Origin: Micromonospora rifamycinica
GTDB lineage: Bacteria > Actinomycetota > Actinomycetes > Mycobacteriales > Micromonosporaceae
Direction: 5' to 3'
Length of the DNA stretch: 64,000 nucleotides
Assembly: GCF_900090265.1 (NCBI RefSeq)
Contig: NZ_LT607752.1
Span: forward strand, 4,712,001-4,776,000
The notes under the pieces were generated by a model that did not search any database, had not been told where the DNA came from, and worked only from the letters and a program-made list of their open reading frames with translations. The number at the start of each line of letters is the position of its first letter. Position 1 is the first letter of the stretch. Position numbers and translations under genes: made by a program. Below are positions 50,731 to 57,657 of the stretch, one piece after another.

Positions 50731-51320
50731 CGGGCGGATCCCGTGTCGACCGGGCGTCGCCCGCCGGTGGCGGTGGCCCTCGGCCGTGAGTAGCGGACGT
50801 CCACCACCGTCGTGTCGTTGACCAGGTCGACCCGCTCGACGTTGACGTTGTGCACCCGGGCACCGAGCAACTGCTCCAGGTGGGCGGTCAGGGCGACCGA
50901 GTCGGTGACCGCGCTGTCCAGCACGATGACGTGCCGGCGGTACCGGCGCAGCAGCCGGGGATGGTCCCCGACGAACATCACGGCGAGGATCAGCGCCGTC
51001 AGCGCGCCGACCATCCAGACCGAGGTGCCGGAGAGCGGACCGAGGATGCCGAGCGCGAGCGCGGAGAAGTAGTACGCCACCTCGTGCTGGTCGAGTTCGG
51101 TGGAGCGGAGCCGGATGATCGACAGTACGCCGAAGAGACCCAGCCCGAGGCCGGCGCCGACGGTGCTGCTGCTGAGCGAACTGGCCACGGCGAAGACGCC
51201 GACGTTGACGCCGAGGTAGGCCACCACGAGGTCCCGCCGCCGGTGGCGCGGAAAGTACAGCGCGAAGACGAGCAGGACCACGGCGACCAGGTCCATTCCG
51301 GCCAGTACCAAGCGCGTCAT
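50727..51320 (-). CDS. DUF4956 membrane protein
   Basis: The 197-aa protein has four to five membrane helices (VLAGMDLVAVVLLVFALYFP and VAYLGVNVGVFAVASSLSS among them). It carries the conserved segment LFGVLSIIRLRSTELDQHEV seen in DUF4956/MgtC-like proteins. A cytoplasmic C-terminal domain (VIVLDSAVTDSVALTAHLEQ) follows. The role is unknown; linkage to the VTC gene by a 4-bp overlap suggests a complex. GGAGCAG precedes ATG 51320. Confidence 0.85.
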   Translation of the reverse strand: MTRLVLAGMDLVAVVLLVFALYFPRHRRRDLVVAYLGVNVGVFAVASSLSSSTVGAGLGLGLFGVLSIIRLRSTELDQHEVAYYFSALALGILGPLSGTSVWMVGALTALILAVMFVGDHPRLLRRYRRHVIVLDSAVTDSVALTAHLEQLLGARVHNVNVERVDLVNDTTVVDVRYSRPRATATGGRRPVDTGSAR

Positions 51321-51462
51321 TATCTGCTCCTTCGGGTGGCCCTCCGCCGGCTCTCCCGCCATACGGCGTTCGACGGACGGGCCTCGGGTCGACGATGGTG
51401 CGTTCACGGGTCCGGTCCCGCCGGTGGGGGCCGCGGTGGCCCCGACCGGCGGCACCGGAGGC

Positions 51463-52857
51463 TCAGAACCGCCCGTACCGGCCGGCGGTGACGCCGGTCA
51501 GCACCCGGGTGGCGCCGGTGATGCTGCCGCCGGAGTAGAGACCGCCCACGTTGGTGCCGCTCACGCTGCCGCCGGTGTAGATGTCGTACCGCTGGCCGTT
51601 GACGATCCGGTTCGACGAGAAGACGACCTCCCGGACGGTGGCCGAGGTGCGGTACGAGGCCAGCACCGTGCTGCCGGAGACGACGTGCACGGTGGTGTTG
51701 GCGGCCAGGTTGGCGTTGAACCGGGGGGCGACCCAGCCCTGGGCGTTGTTCGGCACCGCCTGGAAGACGGCCAGCGAGGTCAGCGCGGCGCCCACCACGG
51801 TGCCGCCGGTGAAGGCGATCGGGCCGTCGGCGTCGATCGCGCCCTCGCCGCCACCCCGGGTGCTGGAGCCGCGGGCCACCACGGTGCCCCCGGCGAAGGT
51901 GAGCGACCCGTTGGAGTCGAAGCCGTCGGTGCCGCCGGTGGCCACGACCGTGCCGCCGGTGACCTTGATGAACGCGATCGCGGAGGGCTCCATGTGGCCG
52001 AGGCCCTCCTCGGCGGCGTTGACCGCGTCGTCGCTGGCCACGACGGTGATGTTGCCGCCGCTGATGGTGGTCCGGAGCCCCTCCAGCGCCTCGTAGGACC
52101 GGGTGACGTTGATGGTGCCGCCGGAGATGTTCAGGTCGTTCTCGCCCTTGATGGCGTCGTCGGCGACCGAGGCGGTGATCGTGCCGTTGGTGATGGTGAG
52201 CACGCCCTTGCCGGCCTCGGTGTCGTTGGACTTGAGCCCGTCGCCGCCGGAGGAGGTCACGTTGATCGTGCCGCCGTTGACGGTGAGCGAGTCCTTGCCC
52301 CGGATCGCGTCGTCCACCGCGGTGACGGTGATGGTACCGGACTGGATGACCAGGTCGTCCTTGCTGACGATGCCGTCGGCGTGGTTGGCGCGTACGGTCA
52401 ACGCCCCGGTGCCGGCGATGGTCAGGTCGGCGGCGCTGAACAGCGCGGAGTCCGGCTCGCCGGCGTTGGTGTAGGTCGCCGCGTCGGTGAGGGTGTTGCT
52501 GGTTCCGGCGGCGAGCGTGACGGTGACCGCGTCGGCGTCGGTGACGTAGAGCGGCGACGAGGTCGAGTTGGTGATCGAGGCGCCGGCGAGGATGAGTTCC
52601 ACGGTGCCGGCGGCGGCGCTGTCCACCCTGACGTAGCCGTTGTTCAGCGTGCCCCTGATCTCGTACGAACCGGGGGCGGTGATGGTGACGGCGCTGCCGG
52701 CGACGGTGACGTTGCTGCCGGAGACGGTCGCGCCGGTGCCGTTGAGGGTGATCGTGGCGGTCGGCGCGGCGGCGACGGCGGCGACCGCGAGCGGGCCGGC
52801 CAGCAGGGTGGCGGTGAGCCCGGCCAGGACGGTGGTACGGCGTGCGGTGGCTTTCAT
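51463..52857 (-). CDS. Secreted carbohydrate-binding-domain protein (DUF4353-like beta-helix)
   Basis: The 464-aa protein has a signal peptide and a repetitive beta-solenoid with recurring turns such as GTLTVNGGTINVT-type strands (NGGTINVTSSGGDGLKSND, SGGTINVTRSYEALEGL, SGGNITVVASDDAVNAA). This is the pattern of the carbohydrate-binding domain (DUF4353) proteins that accompany CotH, VTC and DUF4956 genes. It is exported and likely at the surface. The 142-bp gap to DUF4956 allows cotranscription. ATG 52857 gives MKATARRTTVLAGLTATLLA. Confidence 0.82.
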   Translation of the reverse strand: MKATARRTTVLAGLTATLLAGPLAVAAVAAAPTATITLNGTGATVSGSNVTVAGSAVTITAPGSYEIRGTLNNGYVRVDSAAAGTVELILAGASITNSTSSPLYVTDADAVTVTLAAGTSNTLTDAATYTNAGEPDSALFSAADLTIAGTGALTVRANHADGIVSKDDLVIQSGTITVTAVDDAIRGKDSLTVNGGTINVTSSGGDGLKSNDTEAGKGVLTITNGTITASVADDAIKGENDLNISGGTINVTRSYEALEGLRTTISGGNITVVASDDAVNAAEEGLGHMEPSAIAFIKVTGGTVVATGGTDGFDSNGSLTFAGGTVVARGSSTRGGGEGAIDADGPIAFTGGTVVGAALTSLAVFQAVPNNAQGWVAPRFNANLAANTTVHVVSGSTVLASYRTSATVREVVFSSNRIVNGQRYDIYTGGSVSGTNVGGLYSGGSITGATRVLTGVTAGRYGRF

Positions 52858-53030
52858 GGCGGTCCTGCTCCTGTTCCTCGGTGCGGGCGGGTGGGGTGCA
52901 CGGAGCCCGGGTGCGGTGCGGGTGCCTCGAAGGCCGGCCGTCGATGAGGTGAACGGCGGATGAACGAGACCTTGCATTGACGATGCTAAATGAGAGTCGT
53001 CTTTCGTCAACAGTGCTGGAGCACGAAATC

Positions 53031-53040
53031 GAAGCGCTTC
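53031..53040. promoter_or_regulatory. Palindrome with AGCGCT core upstream of the beta-helix gene
   Basis: A perfect 10-bp palindrome GAAGCGCTTC lies 173 bp upstream of the beta-helix gene in an AT-richer stretch. Like the site at 47123 it has an AGCGCT centre, as in LacI-family operators. Function is inference. Confidence 0.45.
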
Positions 53041-53130
53041 CACTATTGACAGCTCATTGACAGTTGATATTGGGAGACTTCCCACCGAGGGCTGTCGAAT
53101 GGCTGGCGGGTCGGTCGGATCGCCGGTGGG

Positions 53131-54111
53131 TCAGAGGGTGACGACCACCTTCGCGCGGGCGTGTCCGCCCTCGACGTGGGCGATGGCCCGGGCCGCCTCG
53201 TGCAGCGGATAGGTCCGGTCGACGATCGGGGTGAGGCGACCGGCCTCGGCGTGGGCGCGCAGCGTGTCGAGCTGTGCCCGGTCGGGGGCCGCGGTGGGGG
53301 CGAGGATGCGGTGCCGGACGAAGGGCGCCAGCAGCCGCCCCCGCAGGAGGAGTCGGACCGGTCCGAGGAGACTTCCGCCGTGGTACCCGCCACCGCCGGA
53401 GAGCACCAGCGTCCCGGTGGGGGTCAGGGCCCGGCGGAGCGCGGTCAGGGAACGGTTGCCGACCAGGTCGAACACGACGTCGTGGCGGGGGCCGCGGGTG
53501 AAGTCCGCCCGGGTGTAGTCGACGACGTGGTCGGCGCCGAGCGAGCGGACCAGCTCGACGTTGCGGGTGCTGCACACCCCGGTCACGGTCGCGCCGAGCG
53601 CCGTGGCGAGCTGGACGGCCAGCGTGCCGACACCCCCGGCCGCGCCGTTGACGAGGACCCGGTGCCCGGGGCCGACCCGGCCGGCGTCGCAGAGCCCCAC
53701 CAGGGCGGTGCTGCCGGCCAGCGGCAGGGCGGCGGCCTGCTGCGCGGTCAGGTTCGCCGGCCTCGGCGCGACCCGGGTGGCCGGCGCGCAGACGTACTCG
53801 GCGAACGCCCCGTCGGCGTCCCCGAGGTCGCCGAAGACCGCGTCGCCCGGACGGATTCCCCGCACGTCGGCGCCGACGGCCTCGGCCCGGCCGGCGAAGT
53901 CCCGGCCCCGGATCCGCGCCCGGGGCCGCGACAGGCCCAGCGCCAACCGCGCCATCCGCGGGTCGCCGCGCATCACGTGCCAGTCGTACGCGTTGACCGA
54001 CGCCGCCTCGACCCGGACGAGCACCTCGCCGGCGCGGGGAACCGGCACGTCGACCTCGGCGAGGGTCAGCGTCTCCGGCGGCCCGTATCGATCCTGCACG
54101 ATCGCTCTCAT
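53131..54111 (-). CDS. NADPH:quinone oxidoreductase-type MDR protein
   Basis: The 326-aa zinc-free medium-chain reductase has ASVNAYDWHVMRGDPRMA (substrate side), GRDFAGRAEAVGADVRGIRP, and the Rossmann motif VLVNGAAGGVGTLAVQLA followed by GVCSTRNVELVRSLGADHVV. The family reduces quinones or enones with NADPH. It is divergent from a TetR gene across a gap with two matching palindromes, so it is probably induced when TetR binds its ligand. GGGGAG precedes ATG 54111. Confidence 0.9.
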   Translation of the reverse strand: MRAIVQDRYGPPETLTLAEVDVPVPRAGEVLVRVEAASVNAYDWHVMRGDPRMARLALGLSRPRARIRGRDFAGRAEAVGADVRGIRPGDAVFGDLGDADGAFAEYVCAPATRVAPRPANLTAQQAAALPLAGSTALVGLCDAGRVGPGHRVLVNGAAGGVGTLAVQLATALGATVTGVCSTRNVELVRSLGADHVVDYTRADFTRGPRHDVVFDLVGNRSLTALRRALTPTGTLVLSGGGGYHGGSLLGPVRLLLRGRLLAPFVRHRILAPTAAPDRAQLDTLRAHAEAGRLTPIVDRTYPLHEAARAIAHVEGGHARAKVVVTL

Positions 54112-54127
54112 CGTCTCCCCTTTGTTG

Positions 54128-54179
54128 GTGTACGGCGTACACTTCGCTGTCCACCACGGTAGGTGTACGCCGTACACCT
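54128..54179. promoter_or_regulatory. Two palindromic operators for the TetR regulator
   Basis: GTGTACGGCGTACAC (54128-54142) and AGGTGTACGCCGTACACCT (54161-54179, perfect 19-bp palindrome) have centres 35 bp apart. They lie between the oxidoreductase and TetR genes. The first sits just before the oxidoreductase ribosome site and the second just before the TetR gene, which fits control of both. Confidence 0.85.
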
Positions 54180-54225
54180 GTCAATGCGGATAGGGTTTCC
54201 CCACCGACCGAGGACGGGAAGAGAG

Positions 54226-54933
54226 ATGGCCGAGCAGGCTGGGACGCTGCGCCGGACGCCGCTGAGCAGGGACCGGGTGTTGCGGGCCGCCGTCGCGCTG
54301 GCCGACGACGCCGGGATCGCCTCGCTCAGCATGCGCAACCTCGCACAGGAGCTGGGCGTCGTGCCGATGGCCCTCTACAAGCACGTGGCCAACAAGGACG
54401 AACTGCTCGACGGCATGATCGACGTCATCGTCGGGGAGATCGATCCGCTGCTGCCGGAGCCCGACTGGCAGCACGTCGTCCGCCGCCGCATCCTCTCGGC
54501 GCGGCGGGTGCTGCGCCGGCACCCCTGGGCGCCGCTGGCGATCGAGTCGCGGAACATGGCGACGCCCGCCGTCCTCGGCTACCTCGACTCGATGATCGGG
54601 GCGCTGCGGGCCGGCGGGCTCTCCGTCGATCTCACCCACCACGTCATGCACGCGCTGGGCAGCCGGATCCTGGGCTTCAGTCAGGAGCTGTTCGACACCT
54701 CCCGCCGGGCCGGTCGGTCCGGTCCGACCGATCCGGAACCTCCGGCGCCGATGCCGCCGGAGGTCGCCGCCCGGTTCCCGCACGTCGCGGAGATCGCCCG
54801 CGCGGCCGCCCACGAGGACGCCTCCGTCGTGGGGTCGGGCTGCGACGACCAGTTCGAGTTCGAGTTCGCGCTCGACCTGCTGCTGGACGGCATCGAGCGG
54901 TTACGCCGGCAGGGGTGGACGTCGGCCCGCTGA
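54226..54933 (+). CDS. TetR-family regulator with TetR_C-type ligand domain
   Basis: The 235-aa protein has the N-terminal HTH (LRAAVALADDAGIASLSMRN then LAQELGVVPMALYKHVANKD). A C-terminal domain (about 80-225) resembles the TetR_C subgroup (VRRRILSARRVLRRHPWAPL). It presumably binds the GTGTAC palindromes in front of it and represses both itself and the reductase. ATG 54226 has GGAAGAGAG just upstream; the in-frame ATG 54184 is another possibility. Confidence 0.9.
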   Translation: MAEQAGTLRRTPLSRDRVLRAAVALADDAGIASLSMRNLAQELGVVPMALYKHVANKDELLDGMIDVIVGEIDPLLPEPDWQHVVRRRILSARRVLRRHPWAPLAIESRNMATPAVLGYLDSMIGALRAGGLSVDLTHHVMHALGSRILGFSQELFDTSRRAGRSGPTDPEPPAPMPPEVAARFPHVAEIARAAAHEDASVVGSGCDDQFEFEFALDLLLDGIERLRRQGWTSAR

Positions 54934-55114
54934 ACCATCCCCGCCACTGCCGGACTCCGCGTGCCCGGGTTGAGGCCGTCGACGGCGCGCCGGGCTGGCG
55001 TGCCGGTTGAGCGTCGGGCGGGCAGGCCGATGGTGCGTCGGGTCCGGCGTGCCGGCGGTCCGTCGGGCGGGTGCCTCGGCGGTCCGTCGGGCGGGTGTGC
55101 CGGCGCGGCCCGCC

Positions 55115-55339
55115 TCAGTCGAGCCGGATCGCGTCGGCCGGGCAGAGGTCGGCCGCCCGCTGGAGGCGGTCCCGCAGCGCCGCCCGTGGTGCGGGATCGC
55201 GCAGCAGCACCAGCCCGTCGGTGTCGTCCTGGTCGAAGACCTCCGGCGCGGCGAGGACGCAGTTGCCCGACCCGCAGCAGCGGCCCCGGTCGACGCTGAC
55301 CGCCACCGTCGTCGCCCCATCCGTCGGCCGGGGCGTCAC
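55115..55339 (-). CDS. Ferredoxin (3Fe-4S type), partner of the P450
   Basis: The 74-aa protein has the single-cluster pattern RCCGSGNCVLAAPEVFDQ and a C-terminal LCPADAIRLD. This gives three spaced cysteines for a 3Fe-4S cluster, as in P450-linked ferredoxins of actinomycetes. It passes electrons to the P450 from a reductase encoded elsewhere. GTG 55339 overlaps the P450 stop (GTGA), so the two are translated together. The 181-bp gap to the TetR gene holds only GC-rich repeated GGCGGTCCGTCGGGCGGGTG units. Confidence 0.9.
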   Translation of the reverse strand: MTPRPTDGATTVAVSVDRGRCCGSGNCVLAAPEVFDQDDTDGLVLLRDPAPRAALRDRLQRAADLCPADAIRLD

Positions 55340-56559
55340 CAGGCCACCGGCAGTGCGTCCAGGCCGAAGACGATGGAATTGTCGCGGACGGCCAGCTCCT
55401 GTGGGGCCGCCGTCACCCGCAGGTCGGGGAAGCGGCGGGCCAGCTCCACCAGCGCGATCCTCAGCTCGGCGCGGGCGAGGGGCTGCCCGATGCACTGGTG
55501 CATCCCGAACCCGAAGGCCAGGTGCTGGTGCGCCTGCCGGTAGGGGTCGAACCCGTCGGGATCGTCGAAGACCCCGGCGTCCCGGTTGGCCAGCGAGAGC
55601 AGGACGACGGCGCCCTCGCCGGCCCGGATCCGCCGGCCGCCGATCTCGACGTCCTCGGTGGCCACCCGGAGCAGCCCGGTCCGGACGATGCTCAGGTAGC
55701 GCAGCAGCTCGTCGACCATCCCGGCGGCGAGCTCGGGCCGGTCCCGCAGGAGCGCGTACTGCCCGGGGTGGCGGGTCAGCAGCAGGACGCTCAGGCCGAT
55801 CATGTTGGCGGTGGTCTCGTGGCCGGCGACGAGCAGCAGCAGCGCCATCCCGACCAGCTCGTCGACGCCCAGCTCGCCCGGCTCGACCCGTTCCCGGACC
55901 AGCCGGCTGAGCAGGTCGTCCGCCTCCTCGGGACGGGCCCGTTTGCGGTCGACCAGCGCCCGGAGGTAGCCCCGCAGCTCCTGCGCGGCGTGCTGGACCT
56001 CGTCGGCCGGCAGCCTGCGGTCGAGCAGGAGGCGACTGCGGGACTGGAAGAAGTCGTGATCGGCGTAGGGGACGCCGAGCAGGTGGCAGATCACCTTGGA
56101 CGGCAGGGGCAGGGCGAACGTCGACACCAGGTCGGCCGGGGAGCCGGCGGCGGCCAGGTCGGCCAGGGCCTCGTCGACGGTCCGGTGGATCAGTGGCTCG
56201 ATCCGGCGGACATTCTTGATCATGAACTCGGCGGTCAGCATCCGCCGCAGTCGCAGGTGGGCCTCCCCGTCCATCTGGATGAACGTGCCCCGCAGATCCC
56301 TGTCCGCGTCGGAGGGCAGCGGACGGAGCAGGGGAAAGCCGGGACGCTGGAAGTCGGAGCTGAACGCCGGATGCCGGAGCAGTTGGCGGACGTCGGCGTG
56401 CCGGCTGACCAGCCAGGCGGTCGCCCCGGTGGGCAGCAGCACCCGGGTCACCGGGCCGACGTACCGCTGCCGCTCGGCGTCGTCCAGCGGGGTGAACGGG
56501 CTGCGGGCGGCGTTGACCGGCGGCCAGTGGGGGAGTTCGGTCTCCATGGTCTGTGTCAT
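55336..56559 (-). CDS. Cytochrome P450
   Basis: The 407-aa soluble P450 shows the I-helix AGHETT motif (residues 245-250), the K-helix ExxR in DELLRYL, and the heme loop FGFGMHQCIGQPLAR with Cys356. It is a bacterial class I enzyme that uses the ferredoxin gene overlapping its 3' end. The substrate is unknown; there is no adjacent biosynthetic cluster, so a catabolic or tailoring role is open. AGGAGA lies seven bases before ATG 56559. Confidence 0.95.
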   Translation of the reverse strand: MTQTMETELPHWPPVNAARSPFTPLDDAERQRYVGPVTRVLLPTGATAWLVSRHADVRQLLRHPAFSSDFQRPGFPLLRPLPSDADRDLRGTFIQMDGEAHLRLRRMLTAEFMIKNVRRIEPLIHRTVDEALADLAAAGSPADLVSTFALPLPSKVICHLLGVPYADHDFFQSRSRLLLDRRLPADEVQHAAQELRGYLRALVDRKRARPEEADDLLSRLVRERVEPGELGVDELVGMALLLLVAGHETTANMIGLSVLLLTRHPGQYALLRDRPELAAGMVDELLRYLSIVRTGLLRVATEDVEIGGRRIRAGEGAVVLLSLANRDAGVFDDPDGFDPYRQAHQHLAFGFGMHQCIGQPLARAELRIALVELARRFPDLRVTAAPQELAVRDNSIVFGLDALPVAW

Positions 56560-56722
56560 GTGGACATCTCCTGCCATGACCATGAGTAGTTGTATCGATG
56601 CATTACGTTACCGACGGGTGGGGGTGGACACAACCCCGGAGCGCCGCCGGCCCCACGGCCCGCACCGACGGATCGGCGCGGGACCGCGGGGCCGACGGGG
56701 TGGCCGTCGACTCACCGGCCGC

Positions 56723-57583
56723 TCAGTTCGCACAGACGGCGTACGCGCGCACCTTCCAGTTGCCGCTGAAACCGTTCTCGTCCTCCGTCGCGCGGACGGT
56801 CGCCGTGGTCGACGAGGTGGGCCGCATCTCGGTCAGCCGCACCTGGCCCTCACCGCCGACGATCTCGCCGCCGACGCCGTGCAGGAACTTGCCGGCCGGG
56901 CAGGTCGCGGTGACCGTACGGCTGGTCGTCGAGTTGTCGGCGCTGTCCACGGTGACCCGCTGCTCACCGGGGAGCGGGTCGACGCAGATCACCGAGGCGT
57001 CCACCGACCAGTTGCCCGCGAAGGCGTTGCCGGCCTCGACCCCCGCCACCGTCACGCTGCTCTGGTTGATCCGCAGATCCTCCAGCAGCACGTCACTCGC
57101 TCCCGAGCCGACGGCCGCGCCACCGCCGCCGATCGCCCGCTTGCCCACCGGGCAGAACAGCTCCAGGAACTTCGGGTTGACCGAGTTGACCGCCGAGTGT
57201 CCGGTGACCACCTCCAGGCCCGAGGGCGCCGGGGCGCAGATCGCGCTGGCGGTGAGCGCCCAGTTCCCGGCGACCCCGTTCGGGTCCTCGCGACCGGTCA
57301 CCGAGTAGAGGTCGGCGTTGGCCAGCGGCTGCACGATGTCCATGCCCACCTGGCCGAGGCCCGACCCGGTGACCGCCCCGCCGCCGCCGATGACCGTGGT
57401 GCCGGTCGGGCACACCGCGTTCTGCGACTTGGCGACGCTGTTGCTCGGCCCGACCGTCGTGCGGAACAGCAGGCCGGGCACCGCCGCCACCGGTCCGCTG
57501 AGTGCGACCTGACCGAGCACGACCGCGCTCAGCAGCGCACCGCCCAGGGTGGCCGTCCGTCGCTTCCACTCTTGTCCACGCAT
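56723..57583 (-). CDS. Secreted protein with three glycine-rich repeats
   Basis: The 286-aa protein has a signal peptide (GGALLSAVVLGQVALSGPVA) and three copies of a domain of about 75 residues. Each opens with a CP.G....GGGG type stretch (CPTGTTVIGGGGAVTGSG, CPVGKRAIGGGGAAVGSG, CPAGKFLHGVGGEIVGGE) and closes with GNW..(T/D/R)A...C (GNWALTASAICA, GNWSVDASVICV, GNWKVRAYAVCAN). One disulfide per repeat is likely. I do not recognise a function; similar repeats occur in secreted actinobacterial proteins. GAGGAGAG precedes ATG 57583. It lies 74 bp downstream of the subtilase gene. Confidence 0.8.
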   Translation of the reverse strand: MRGQEWKRRTATLGGALLSAVVLGQVALSGPVAAVPGLLFRTTVGPSNSVAKSQNAVCPTGTTVIGGGGAVTGSGLGQVGMDIVQPLANADLYSVTGREDPNGVAGNWALTASAICAPAPSGLEVVTGHSAVNSVNPKFLELFCPVGKRAIGGGGAAVGSGASDVLLEDLRINQSSVTVAGVEAGNAFAGNWSVDASVICVDPLPGEQRVTVDSADNSTTSRTVTATCPAGKFLHGVGGEIVGGEGQVRLTEMRPTSSTTATVRATEDENGFSGNWKVRAYAVCAN

Positions 57584-57657
57584 GATGTTCTCTCCTCGTG
57601 TCGTACGGTCCCGGGACCGGTCGGTCCCGGGCCTCGTTCGGATGGGGAAACCGGCCG

